From Geothrix sp. PMB-07 (lineage in GTDB: Bacteria; Acidobacteriota; Holophagae; Holophagales; Holophagaceae), in contig NZ_CP132333.1 in assembly GCF_030758935.1 (NCBI RefSeq), positions 1,860,992-1,924,991 of the forward strand: 64,000 nt of DNA, in the 5' to 3' direction. The notes beneath the pieces were generated by a model that worked only from the letters and a program-made list of their open reading frames with translations, did no database searches and was not told the origin of the DNA. Positions 49,550 to 58,259 of this stretch are shown here, piece by piece; within the stretch, counting starts at the first letter, position 1, and the number at the start of each line of letters is the position of its first letter. The position numbers and the translations under genes were made by a program.

Positions 49550-50749
49550 ATGCCCAACCTTCCCGCCTACGAACGTGACCCCTTTGCCACCGCCCTGGAG
49601 ACCCGCATCCTCGACCATGGCGAGGAAAAAGGCCGACCCTTCGTGGTGCTGGAGGACACGCTCTTCTATCCTGAAGGTGGCGGCCAGCCCTGCGACTTTG
49701 GCACCGTGAACGGCGTCGCCTTGGTGGATGTCCAGAAGCGCGGCGGCGAGATCCGCCACTACCTTCGCGGGCCTCTGGCCGAAGGCCCTGCCTCGCTGAA
49801 ACTGGACTGGGCGCGGCGCTTCGACCACATGCAGCAGCACACGGGCCAGCACCTGCTCACGGCCGTGGCCCAGGACCAATTCCAGTGGGAGACCACGGCC
49901 TTCCATTTGGGCCCGGCCACCTGTGACATCGAGTTGAGTGCTGCCTCCATTTCGCCGCGCGACCTGGAGCGATTGGAAGCCGCCGTGGCCGAGGAAATCC
50001 GCGCCCGGCGTGAGATCACGGCCCGCTGGGTAACCCCAGAAGGCTACGCCAACGAGGCGGTGCGCTCACGGGGGTTGCCCGAGGGCCACAGCGGTGACAT
50101 CCGCCTGGTGCAGATCGCGGGGGTGGACTTGAACACCTGCGGGGGCACCCACCTGCGCCACACGGGCGAGATCGAGGCCCTGAAGCTGCTGGGCACCGAG
50201 GGCATTCGCGGCGGCACTCGGCTGTTCTACGTGGCCGGCGGCCGTCTTCGTGCGCGCCTGGGCACCCACGAGCAGCGCAACGCGGCCCTGCGCGCCGCCC
50301 TGGGCGCGCCGGACGAGGACCTGGTGCCGGCCCTGCAGACCAAGCTGGACCAGTTGCTCGCTCTGGATCGCCGCACCCGGAAGCTGGAGGAGGAGCTGGT
50401 GGAGCACATGGCCGTGGCTCTTGCAGCCCGGCCTGTCCCGCTGGTGGAGGCGCATCTGGAGCACAAGGATGTGGCCTTCCTGCAGAAGCTGGCGCGGGGC
50501 ATCCTGGCGGCGGCTCCCGCCAAGGCGGTGTTCCTTACCACTGAGACGAATGGACAGGGGCTTTTCCTTCTAGGTTCAGGCGAGGCCTCGACCCTGGACG
50601 TATCCGCCGCCGGAAAGGCCGTGGCCGCGGCCCTGGGCGCCAAGGGCGGGGGTTCGGGCAAGTCCTTCCAAGGTAAGGCGCCGAGCCTTGCAGGCAGGCC
50701 CCAGGCCCTGGAGGCGGCCCTGGCAGTGTTGGGCGTCGTGGGACACTGA
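49550..50749 (+). CDS. Alanyl-tRNA editing protein, AlaX type with DHHA1 domain
   Basis: A 399-residue trans-editing enzyme that hydrolyses misacylated Ser- or Gly-tRNA(Ala). The zinc site of the editing domain is HMQQHTGQHLL (HxxxH) and NTCGGTHLRHTGE (C and H). The C-terminal part (about 235-399) is a coiled coil and a DHHA1-like domain ending near GAKGGGSGKSFQGKAP, the AlaRS C-Ala pattern. It is the long AlaX form. Divergent from rarA. Confidence 0.9.
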   Translation: MPNLPAYERDPFATALETRILDHGEEKGRPFVVLEDTLFYPEGGGQPCDFGTVNGVALVDVQKRGGEIRHYLRGPLAEGPASLKLDWARRFDHMQQHTGQHLLTAVAQDQFQWETTAFHLGPATCDIELSAASISPRDLERLEAAVAEEIRARREITARWVTPEGYANEAVRSRGLPEGHSGDIRLVQIAGVDLNTCGGTHLRHTGEIEALKLLGTEGIRGGTRLFYVAGGRLRARLGTHEQRNAALRAALGAPDEDLVPALQTKLDQLLALDRRTRKLEEELVEHMAVALAARPVPLVEAHLEHKDVAFLQKLARGILAAAPAKAVFLTTETNGQGLFLLGSGEASTLDVSAAGKAVAAALGAKGGGSGKSFQGKAPSLAGRPQALEAALAVLGVVGH

Positions 50750-50756
50750 TCCCACC

Positions 50757-51902
50757 ATGGATCTGATCTACCTCGACCACAACGCCACATCCGCCCTCGA
50801 TCCCGAGGTCTTCGAGGCCATGAAGCCCTGGTTCATGGAGCGCTTCGGCAACGCCAGCGCGGCCTATGCCTTGGGGCATCTTTCCGATGGCGCCGTGGTG
50901 GCCGCCCGGGAGCAGGTGGCGGACCTGGTGGGCTGCGCCCCGGCGGAAATCATCTTCACTTCCGGCGGCACGGAAAGCCTCAACCATGCGGTGAAGGGCG
51001 TGTGGGAGGCCTTTCCGGCCAAGCGGCATCTGGTTGTCACCGCGGTGGAACATCCGGCCCTGCGCGCCCTGGTGGTGTGGTGGAAGGGGCAGGGGGGCGA
51101 GATCACCGATGTGGGCGTGGATGAGGATGGACGCCTCGATCTGGCCGCCCTCGAAGCCGCCATTCGTTCCGACACGGCCCTGGTGGCGGTCATGGCCGCG
51201 AACAATGAAACCGGCGTGCTCTTTCCCGTGGCGGAGGCCGCGCGCCTCGCCAAGGCCAAGGGCGCCCTCTTTCTGGTGGACGCCACCCAGGCCGCGGGCC
51301 GGATTCCCGTGCAGGCCTCAGCCTGGGGGGCGGATCTGCTCTGCCTCAGCGGCCACAAATTTCACGGTCCCAAGGGCACGGGCCTGCTCATGATCCGGCG
51401 CGGGGTGCGCCTCAAGCCGCTGATGGTCGGCGGCGCTCAGGAGCGGGGCCGACGCGGCGGCACGGAAAACGTCCCGGGCCTCGTGGGACTGGGACGGGCC
51501 GCCCAACTGGCCCAGGCGCGGCTGAAAGACATGGGCCGCGTCCGCGCGTTGCGCGATGACCTCGAAGCCCGTCTGCTGGCCAGCATTCCCGAGATGCGCA
51601 TCCATGGCGCGGCGACCGAGCGCCTGCCCAATACCAGCCTGGTGGGCTTCGCAGGCCTTGAAGGCGAGGCCCTTCAGTTGAAGCTGGCCGAGCGGGGGAT
51701 CTGCGTGTCCACGGGCAGCGCCTGCAGCACGGGCATGCGCGAGCCCAGCCACGTGCTGCGGGCCATGCAGGTGCCCCAGCCCTACGCCCAGGGCACCGTG
51801 CGGCTCAGCCTGGGACATGGCACGACGGAAGGGGAGGTCCAGCGGGTCGCCGAGCTCATGCCGGTGCTGGTGGCCGAATTGCGCGCCCTCGGTCGGCATT
51901 GA
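50757..51902 (+). CDS. Cysteine desulfurase, NifS/IscS family
   Basis: A 381-residue PLP enzyme that takes sulfur from cysteine for Fe-S cluster or thio-cofactor synthesis. MDLIYLDHNATSALDPEV at the start, the PLP lysine in LCLSGHKFHGPKGTGL and the active-site cysteine in STGSACSTGMREPSHVL mark the group I type. It begins 7 bp after the AlaX gene; no iscU or iscR is adjacent, so the acceptor is unclear. Confidence 0.92.
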   Translation: MDLIYLDHNATSALDPEVFEAMKPWFMERFGNASAAYALGHLSDGAVVAAREQVADLVGCAPAEIIFTSGGTESLNHAVKGVWEAFPAKRHLVVTAVEHPALRALVVWWKGQGGEITDVGVDEDGRLDLAALEAAIRSDTALVAVMAANNETGVLFPVAEAARLAKAKGALFLVDATQAAGRIPVQASAWGADLLCLSGHKFHGPKGTGLLMIRRGVRLKPLMVGGAQERGRRGGTENVPGLVGLGRAAQLAQARLKDMGRVRALRDDLEARLLASIPEMRIHGAATERLPNTSLVGFAGLEGEALQLKLAERGICVSTGSACSTGMREPSHVLRAMQVPQPYAQGTVRLSLGHGTTEGEVQRVAELMPVLVAELRALGRH

Positions 51903-51938
51903 CCCCTGCGAATCCGCCTGCATCGCGGTCATAGGAAA

Positions 51939-52050
51939 AGGAATTTTGGAAGCGGAGGTGAGCGGAAGGGCAGAGGAAAGCGGAGAAAGACAAGGGGCAG
52001 TCCTCCGCTTTCCTCCGCCCCTCGGCCATCCTCCGCTTATTCCATTCCTT
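51939..52050. repeat. 112-bp foldback element
   Basis: Nested inverted repeats: AAGGAAT (51939-51945) with ATTCCTT (52044-52050), AGCGGAGG (51951-51958) with CCTCCGCT (52030-52037), and the 13-bp GAGGAAAGCGGAG (51973-51985) with CTCCGCTTTCCTC (52003-52015). Its strands are purine-rich then pyrimidine-rich. It lies between the convergent cysteine desulfurase and hydrolase genes, has no coding frame, and looks like a MITE or REP-type repeat. Confidence 0.65.
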
Positions 52051-52098
52051 GTCTATCGGTGGGGCCGGAAGTAGCTGTGTAGCCAGAGATGGCACGGA

Positions 52099-53118
52099 TC
52101 AGACGGATGAAAGCGGCTGAGCTGGATTCGGGTTGGAGGCGTCGTCGCGGTGGAGCAACTCCTTTGCGTAGTGCTCGACGGCATAGGGAAGCCAGCGGTG
52201 GTCTGGGAGATCCCGGCTCAGGTAGCCCATGTGGCCGCCATGGTCCTCCAGGTGGAGGTGCACCGCGGGCGAGGGTTTGGCTTCCACGGCGTGGCGCCAG
52301 GGGATGAAGGGATCATCCTTGGCCATCAAAAGCACGGTGGGCACGGTGATCTTCGACAGGTGGGGCCCAGCCGAACAGGCTGCGTAGTAGCCATCGGCCG
52401 TTCCGAAGGCGCCGGCCAGGCTGGTGTAGATGCCGTCGAATTCACGCAGGCTCATGGTGGGCCAGGTGCGGTAGATGTCGGAGATGAGCCCGTCCGCGAC
52501 CCGCTCCTGAATGGCCCGGCGGCAGCGGCGGATGAAGCGCAGCTCGTAGAGGCGGCTGAGGCCCCGGTGGATGGTTTCCGAGCAGGCGCTCAGATTCAAG
52601 GGCGGGTTCACGGCGATGGCGGCGTCCGGCTGAGCGGCCGGTTGCCGCAGGCCGCCACCTAGGTTCAGCAGCAGGGCGTTGGCGGACAGAGAATAGCCCA
52701 CGGCCAGCTGCCGGAGGCCGGGATGACGTTCCCGGGCGGCAGCGAAGGCGGCGCCCAGGTCATCGCCGGAACCGCTGTGGTAGGGGTTCCGGGCGAGGCC
52801 GCGGCCCGCGCCGCAGCCTCGGTGGTTCACGGTCCAGACGTGGTGGCCCAGCCGACGGGCCAGTGCCACAGTCCGCCGCACGTAGTGGGCCTGGTCATCG
52901 CCGCCCAGGCCATGGAAGACCAGGGTGAGGACGGGTGCTTCGCCGGGATAGTGCCGCGCCGCGAGCTGATCGCCATCAGGCAGCGGAATGAGGAAGGGGG
53001 TGGAGGGATGATCTGGGGAAGCGCCGGGCAGGTAGTTGCCGAGGATGGTCTGCAGGTGCCCCGAAGCCGCCCACCAGGGCGCGCGGCAGGGCAGGGACGG
53101 GGGATTCAGCTGGCGCAT
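52099..53118 (-). CDS. Alpha/beta hydrolase, YheT family
   Basis: A 339-residue esterase-like protein. PSLPCRAPWWAASGHLQTIL at the N terminus is typical of YheT; VFHGLGGDDQAHYVRR is the oxyanion loop, VGYSLSANALL holds the nucleophile Ser, LMAKDDPFIPW the acid and DHGGHMGYL the His. The natural substrate is unknown. ATG 53118 is chosen because the upstream frame passes through the hairpin repeat at 53144-53189. Confidence 0.88.
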   Translation of the reverse strand: MRQLNPPSLPCRAPWWAASGHLQTILGNYLPGASPDHPSTPFLIPLPDGDQLAARHYPGEAPVLTLVFHGLGGDDQAHYVRRTVALARRLGHHVWTVNHRGCGAGRGLARNPYHSGSGDDLGAAFAAARERHPGLRQLAVGYSLSANALLLNLGGGLRQPAAQPDAAIAVNPPLNLSACSETIHRGLSRLYELRFIRRCRRAIQERVADGLISDIYRTWPTMSLREFDGIYTSLAGAFGTADGYYAACSAGPHLSKITVPTVLLMAKDDPFIPWRHAVEAKPSPAVHLHLEDHGGHMGYLSRDLPDHRWLPYAVEHYAKELLHRDDASNPNPAQPLSSV

Positions 53119-53143
53119 GCCCTCAGTGTGACCGGTTCTCGGC

Positions 53144-53289
53144 GGGGGGACATCGCGGGCAACGCGAACAGGGCGAGCAGGCGGTCCCCTTGCGAAGGAT
53201 CGATGCAGAGGCATTGAGGGAGGCGAAGGCCGACCGAAGGGCGGGGGTTCCGGGGGGACATCGCGAGCGCAGCGAGCAGGCGGTCCCCC
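53144..53289. repeat. Pair of direct-repeat hairpins (REP-like)
   Basis: Copy 1 (53144-53189) and copy 2 (53252-53289) both begin GGGGGGACATCGCG or one base less and end GCGAGCAGGCGGTCCCC; the ends pair as GGGGAC/GTCCCC, and the middle differs by 8-9 bp. They sit in head-to-tail order between the hydrolase and secreted-protein genes. Confidence 0.7.
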
Positions 53290-53298
53290 TGGACAGCA

Positions 53299-53847
53299 TC
53301 AATCGTTGCGTTTGAACACCAGCTTGTAGCTGAAAGGATTGTCCAGCTTGGGGTGGGTGTAGGTGACCTGGATGGCCAGGGAACTGCCGTCCTTCCGCAT
53401 GGAGTAGACGTGCTTCAGGGTGTAGCCATCGCCCACGAGGGTCTGGATCATGGTGGGGCCGTTCTTGGTGAGGGTGGCCTTGAACACTGTGTCATCGCTG
53501 CGTTTCCAGTCCGATTCGGTGCCGTCTGTGGGGGTATCGATGGGCCGCTCTTTGCCCATGGTTACGGAGAAGCTGTCGCCCGCCAGGATGTCCAGCTTGT
53601 TGAAGCTGCGACAGGCGGATTGCAGTTTCTTCTTCCAGAAGAGCTTCATGGCGAAGTTGAGATCTTTGACGTGGGCATCGATCTGTTCGTCGATCTTGTC
53701 GCTCTGGGAGGTGTGGAGGGTCCACTCGCCATCCCAGTCGATCTTGGCCTCCTTGGCTGTTTCAGCTTTTTCCGCCGCGGGTTTGGCCTTCTGGGCAGCG
53801 AGAGGGAGGCACAGCAGACAGGGCAGCAGCAGGGGCAGGGCGCGCAT
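53299..53847 (-). CDS. Secreted protein of unknown function
   Basis: 182 residues. A signal peptide (MRALPLLLPCLLCLPLAAQ) is followed by a Lys/Ala/Glu-rich stretch (KAKPAAEKAETAKEAK) and a domain of alternating strands (DWDGEWTLHTSQSDKIDEQI, GYTLKHVYSMRKDGSSLAIQ, SYKLVFKRND) that resembles a lipocalin-like or DUF-type beta barrel. No family named. Reads away from malic enzyme. Confidence 0.7.
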   Translation of the reverse strand: MRALPLLLPCLLCLPLAAQKAKPAAEKAETAKEAKIDWDGEWTLHTSQSDKIDEQIDAHVKDLNFAMKLFWKKKLQSACRSFNKLDILAGDSFSVTMGKERPIDTPTDGTESDWKRSDDTVFKATLTKNGPTMIQTLVGDGYTLKHVYSMRKDGSSLAIQVTYTHPKLDNPFSYKLVFKRND

Positions 53848-54036
53848 GGGGGCTCCGGATTCGTTGCCTGGAGCCTACCCCCACCGGGGAACTTCTGGAA
53901 GTTGTGAAAGCCATCCGTGTGATCGCTGCAACAAAGGCAAGGATTGATGACCTTCCAGGGAAGATAAGCTGTCGTGAGGTGTAAGCTGGGGGCATTCTCA
54001 GCCCAACAGACAGGGCACTCACTAAGGAGTGTGGCC

Positions 54037-56289
54037 ATGAAACGCAAGCAGGAAGCCCTCGATTACCATTCGCAGGGACGCAAAGGCAAGATCGAGGTGG
54101 TGGCCACCAAGCCCTGCTCCACGGCCCGGGACCTGTCGCTGGCGTACTCCCCTGGTGTGGCTGAGCCCTGTCTGGAAATCGAGAAGAACCCTGAGCTCGC
54201 CTACGAATACACCGCCAAGGGCAACCTGGTGGCCGTGCTCTCCAACGGCACCGCCGTGCTGGGCCTCGGCAACCTGGGCGCCCTGGCCGGCAAGCCCGTC
54301 ATGGAAGGCAAGGGCGTGCTCTTCAAGCGCTTCGCCGACATCGACGTGTTCGACATCGAAGTGGATGAGACCGACATCGACCGCTTCTGCCAGGTGGCCC
54401 GCGCCCTGGAGCCCACCTTCGGCGGCATCAACCTGGAAGATATCAAGGCCCCCGAGTGCTTCGAGATCGAGACGCGCCTGAAGAAGGAAATGAACATCCC
54501 CGTCTTCCATGACGATCAGCACGGCACCGCCATCATCAGCACAGCTGCGCTCATGAACGCCTGCGAGATCACGGGCAAGAAGATGCCCGACATGAAGGTG
54601 GTGTTCTCCGGCGCCGGCGCCTCCGCCATCGCCTGCGCGAACATGATGATCGAAGCCGGCGTGAAGCTGGAGAATCTCTGGCTCTGCGATACCAAGGGGC
54701 TGGTCTACACGGGCCGCACCGAAGGCATGAACAAATACAAGGAGAAGTTCGCCAAGCCCAGCGAGTGGCGCACCCTGGCGGACACCATCAAGGATGCGGA
54801 TGTGTTCGTGGGCTGCTCCAGCAAGGGGGCGCTGACGCCCGAGATGCTGCTGAGCATGGCCAAGCAGCCCATCGTCTTCGCCCTGGCGAATCCGGATCCG
54901 GAAATCGATTACCCCACCGCCAAGGCTACGCGGGATGACATCATCCTGGCCACGGGCCGCAGCGACTATCCGAACCAGGTGAACAACGTCTTGGGCTTCC
55001 CCTTCATCTTCCGCGGCGCTCTGGATGTGCGCGCCTCCGAGATCAACGAGCCCATGAAGATCGCCGCCGCCAAGGCCCTCGCCGCCCTGGCCCGCCAGGA
55101 AGTTCCGGAAAGCGTGTCGCGGGCCTATGCAGGCCAGAAGTTCAGCTTCGGCCCCGAGTACATCATTCCCAAGCCCTTCGATCCCCGCGTGCTGCTGTGG
55201 GTGGCCCCGGCCGTGGCCCAGGCGGCCATGGACACCGGCGTGGCCAAGAAGCCCATCGCCGACATGCAGGCCTACAAGGAGCGCCTGGAAGGGCTCCAGG
55301 GCCGCAGCAAGGATGTGATCCGCAGCGTGGTGCACCGCGCCAAGGAGAACCCCAAGCGCGTGGTCTTCCCCGAAGGCGACCACCCGCTGATCCTCCAGGC
55401 CGTCTCCCAGATGGTGGACGAGGGCATCTGCATCCCCATCCTGCTGGGCGATCCCATCAAGGTGAAGGCCATGGCCGCCGATCACGGCATCAGCATCGAG
55501 GGCGTCGAGATCCTCGATCCCGGTGCGGTGGCCTGGCGTCAGGAGGCGGAGGACGCCTTCTATGAGCTGCGCAAGCGCCGCGGCGTCACCCGCACCGAGG
55601 CCAAGCGCCAGGTGCGCCGCCGCATCTACTTCGGCGCCATGATGTGCCAAATGGGCAAGGCCGATGGGCTGATCGCGGGCTTGACGATGTACTACCCTGA
55701 GACCATCCGGCCCTGCCTGGAAGTGATCGGCACCCGCAAGGGGGTGAAGAAAGTGTGCGGTGTCTACACCATGGTGCTGAAGAACCGCGTGCTGTTCTTC
55801 TCCGACACCACCATGAACATCGAGCCCACCGCTGAGGAACTGGCGGAAATCGCCACCCTCACAGCGGACCTGGTGAAGGACACCTTCAACATGGATCCCA
55901 AGGTGGCCATGCTTTCCTTCTCCAGCTTCGGCAGTGTCGAACATCCCCTGGTCCGCAAGGTCCAGAAGGCCGTTCAGATCGTCAAGACCACGCGGCCCGA
56001 GCTGAAGTGCGACGGTGAGATGCAGGCGGACACGGCGCTGGGCGAGGGCATCCTGGCCGAGAACTACCCCTGGGTGGACCTGCCGGGTGGCCCGAACGTG
56101 CTGATCTTCCCCGACCTCACCAGCGGCAACATCGGCTACAAGCTGGTGCAGCGGCTGGCGGGCGCCGAGGTGATCGGCCCCATCACCTGCGGCATGGCGG
56201 CTCCCGTGCATGTGCTGCAGCGCCACAGCGATCTCAATGACATCATCCACCTCACGGCGCTCACCGTCGTCGAGGCGCAGCAGAAGTAG
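54037..56289 (+). CDS. maeB: NADP-dependent malic enzyme fused to phosphotransacetylase-like domain
   Basis: A 750-residue MaeB-type enzyme that turns malate to pyruvate and CO2. The N-terminal malic domain has [14 protein letters not shown], the catalytic region [25 protein letters not shown] and NAD-binding [15 protein letters not shown]. The C-terminal 320 residues are PTA_PTB-like ([40 protein letters not shown]), which in MaeB is a regulatory acetyl-CoA-sensing part rather than an active transacetylase. AAGGAG precedes ATG 54037. Confidence 0.95.
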   Translation: MKRKQEALDYHSQGRKGKIEVVATKPCSTARDLSLAYSPGVAEPCLEIEKNPELAYEYTAKGNLVAVLSNGTAVLGLGNLGALAGKPVMEGKGVLFKRFADIDVFDIEVDETDIDRFCQVARALEPTFGGINLEDIKAPECFEIETRLKKEMNIPVFHDDQHGTAIISTAALMNACEITGKKMPDMKVVFSGAGASAIACANMMIEAGVKLENLWLCDTKGLVYTGRTEGMNKYKEKFAKPSEWRTLADTIKDADVFVGCSSKGALTPEMLLSMAKQPIVFALANPDPEIDYPTAKATRDDIILATGRSDYPNQVNNVLGFPFIFRGALDVRASEINEPMKIAAAKALAALARQEVPESVSRAYAGQKFSFGPEYIIPKPFDPRVLLWVAPAVAQAAMDTGVAKKPIADMQAYKERLEGLQGRSKDVIRSVVHRAKENPKRVVFPEGDHPLILQAVSQMVDEGICIPILLGDPIKVKAMAADHGISIEGVEILDPGAVAWRQEAEDAFYELRKRRGVTRTEAKRQVRRRIYFGAMMCQMGKADGLIAGLTMYYPETIRPCLEVIGTRKGVKKVCGVYTMVLKNRVLFFSDTTMNIEPTAEELAEIATLTADLVKDTFNMDPKVAMLSFSSFGSVEHPLVRKVQKAVQIVKTTRPELKCDGEMQADTALGEGILAENYPWVDLPGGPNVLIFPDLTSGNIGYKLVQRLAGAEVIGPITCGMAAPVHVLQRHSDLNDIIHLTALTVVEAQQK

Positions 56290-56312
56290 GCTTCAAGGTT
56301 CAGTCTCAAGAT

Positions 56313-56334
56313 GCGGGGGCCGTGCGGCCCCCGC
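56313..56334. terminator. Terminator between convergent maeB and lipoprotein genes
   Basis: A 9-bp stem GCGGGGGCC/GGCCCCCGC with GTGC loop, 23 bp after the maeB stop; short GTTCGTT tail. Confidence 0.75.
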
Positions 56335-56340
56335 GTTCGT

Positions 56341-56925
56341 TCAGGGCCGGGCGGGCAGGGGCTGCAGGAGGCGATGGACGGCTGCTTCGATGCCAAGCGG
56401 GCGGCCCTCGGCGTCCTTGTCCTTGGGATCGATGCTCATCTCGCCATGCCAGACCCGCTGGCCCGTTTTCCGGTCCTGCAGCTGGATGATGAGGAGAAGG
56501 GTGCTGTGCCCCTTTCCCTCATGACTCGGTTGGGAGCCGCCGCTTCTGCCGGCGCCGCCGCGGCCGCCCCCGTGGCGCCCCTCACCGCCGCCTTCCCGGT
56601 GCTCAGGGCCCCGGGCCTGGCCCTCGGGTGCGCCGGGAATCAGGATGTAGGCGGACAGCCAGAGATCAGCCTCGTCTGGGTTCGCCTGCAGATAGTGGCG
56701 GGTTTCCAATTCGGTCAGCGCGGCTTTGAGATGGAGCTCAGGGTTCAGGGGTCGCATGCCCTCGCGGATGACCATGCGGTCGCGGCGGGGATCCGGAGCC
56801 ACGGTGCGCTGAGAACTGTTGGCGAAGCTGGGATCCACATCGTAGACGAGACGTGTTCCGCCGCAGCCCCAAGCCAGGAGCAACAGGGGAAAAAGGAGGA
56901 GGGGCTGGATTCGGGATAGGCGCAT
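56341..56925 (-). CDS. DUF4136-like lipoprotein
   Basis: 194 residues. Lipoprotein signal with lipobox LLAWGC, then the DUF4136 opening TRLVYDVDPSFANSSQRTVA and ELHLKAALTELETRHYLQ. A Gly/Arg/His-rich low-complexity insertion (about 112-140) interrupts the domain before HSTLLLIIQLQDRKTGQRVW. ATG 56943 is an alternative start; neither has a clear ribosome site. Outer-membrane location is likely, function unknown. Confidence 0.75.
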   Translation of the reverse strand: MRLSRIQPLLLFPLLLLAWGCGGTRLVYDVDPSFANSSQRTVAPDPRRDRMVIREGMRPLNPELHLKAALTELETRHYLQANPDEADLWLSAYILIPGAPEGQARGPEHREGGGEGRHGGGRGGAGRSGGSQPSHEGKGHSTLLLIIQLQDRKTGQRVWHGEMSIDPKDKDAEGRPLGIEAAVHRLLQPLPARP

Positions 56926-56973
56926 GTCAAAAAGATGCGCCATGGCCAGAGGGCGTTCCTGGATTTGTTCGGC

Positions 56974-57771
56974 CTAGATCTGCTTGAGTTGGGCCAACCA
57001 GGCGTGGATCTCGGGATCAGGATCGGGGCTCAGGCGCAGGGCCTCCCGCAGGTCGACCAGCGCAGGGCCGGCCTCTTCACGCTGCAGGTGGATGTAGGCG
57101 CGTTCCTTGTGGCTTCGGGGGTTCTCTGGATCCAGCAGGATGAGGTGGGTGCCGGTCCAGAGGGCTTCGTCCCAGTCCTCCGCATGCATGAAGCGCAGAT
57201 GGAGATTCCGCACCAAGCGGATGAGGGTTTCGCGATGGGTGGCCGGGCGGAGCATGTTCCGGTGGAAGGCCACCCGGCCTGCGGTGGCGGCGCGCACCAG
57301 TTCAGCGCTGCCATCCTCTCCCACGGCCCGCCCTTTGTGGAAGGGGTCAAAGCAAAGCAGCCCGAAATCGGTGCGGAGGGCGGCCAGGAAGTGGCCAGGC
57401 AAACCCACGCCCACGGCATCGAAACCCAGGCGACGGGCCAGATCCACCCAGAGGATGCTGAGGGAGATGGGCAGGCCCTTCCGTCGCTCAATGACGGCCG
57501 GCAGCAGGGCATTCAGGGGATCATCGTAGGTTTCGCGATCCCCTTCAAATCCCAGTTCCACGAAGAGCAGGTGGTTCAGCTCGTCGAGCGCCTTGTGGGT
57601 GTTCCAGGGCAGGGGCATCCTTCCCGCGAGGAGGAAGGCCCACTCGTTCAGCTGCATGGCGAGATGGTCTGGAGCTGGATCATCCAGGGCAGGCGCGACG
57701 GCGTGGACGGCGCCCTCAGCGAGGTTCCGGCATTCCGGATCCTCGCGCAGGTAGTCCAGCAGTGACATCAT
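56974..57771 (-). CDS. SirB1-like transglutaminase-fold protein with TPR
   Basis: 265 residues. LNHLLFVELGFEGDRETYDD, RKGLPISLSILWVDLARRLG and GVGLPGHFLA match the SirB1/Transglut_core2 family, which keeps the fold; a Cys nucleophile is not at the usual place (PISLS), so it may be non-catalytic. The C-terminal TPR-like helices (HLRFMHAEDWDEALWTGTHL) complete the family plan. Its start overlaps the upstream gene by 4 bp. Confidence 0.85.
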   Translation of the reverse strand: MMSLLDYLREDPECRNLAEGAVHAVAPALDDPAPDHLAMQLNEWAFLLAGRMPLPWNTHKALDELNHLLFVELGFEGDRETYDDPLNALLPAVIERRKGLPISLSILWVDLARRLGFDAVGVGLPGHFLAALRTDFGLLCFDPFHKGRAVGEDGSAELVRAATAGRVAFHRNMLRPATHRETLIRLVRNLHLRFMHAEDWDEALWTGTHLILLDPENPRSHKERAYIHLQREEAGPALVDLREALRLSPDPDPEIHAWLAQLKQI

Positions 57772-58259
57772 CCCCGCCGGCGAAGCACCGAGCGGCCCAC
57801 CAGGGCCAGAGCCACCACGGCCAACCCAACCCAGACCCAGCGCTGCCAGGCATTCGTGGCGGCCTGGACCTTGCGCGCCTCTTCAGCCTTCCGGGCGTTT
57901 TCCTCCAGGGACAACTTGGACTGCACTTCCCGGGCGTCCTTGACTGCCTTCTGGGCGGAATCCTTCGAGGCTTGCAAGTCCTTGGCGGCAGGTTCCTGCT
58001 CCTCTTCGGCTCCCAGAACCGCCACCTTCTTGGGTGGGGGCGGGGCTTCGAACAAGCTCGCGGGAACAGCGGCCGGCTCTTCCTCTGCAGAGGCCGAACC
58101 CTGGTTGTTCTCCAAGGATTCGGTCAGAGCCTGGATGTCTTCGCGCAGGCCCGCCAGCACTTGGTTCTGACGATGGAGTTGCGCGCCCTGCACCCAGAGC
58201 AGCCCCAACTGGAGGGCCAGGAAAGCAGGAATGGTCCATCGGAGGGGCGAGCGGCGCAT
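57768..58259 (-). CDS. Hypothetical protein with two membrane segments and coiled coil
   Basis: 163 residues: a hydrophobic N-terminal helix (WTIPAFLALQLGLLWVQGA), an acidic Gln/Glu-rich coiled coil (about 30-130), and a C-terminal membrane helix (WVWVGLAVVALALVGRSVL) with a basic end. It overlaps the genes on both sides by 1-4 bp, so phosphatase, this protein and the SirB1-like protein are one operon. It might tether or sense for the phosphatase; unproven. Confidence 0.65.
   Translation of the reverse strand: MRRSPLRWTIPAFLALQLGLLWVQGAQLHRQNQVLAGLREDIQALTESLENNQGSASAEEEPAAVPASLFEAPPPPKKVAVLGAEEEQEPAAKDLQASKDSAQKAVKDAREVQSKLSLEENARKAEEARKVQAATNAWQRWVWVGLAVVALALVGRSVLRRRG

Noticed and set aside
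54022-56250. 742-codon open frame antisense to maeB
   Set aside because: It has no recognisable domain and a His/Gly/Leu composition typical of the opposite strand of GC-rich genes; the sense strand is a full malic enzyme.
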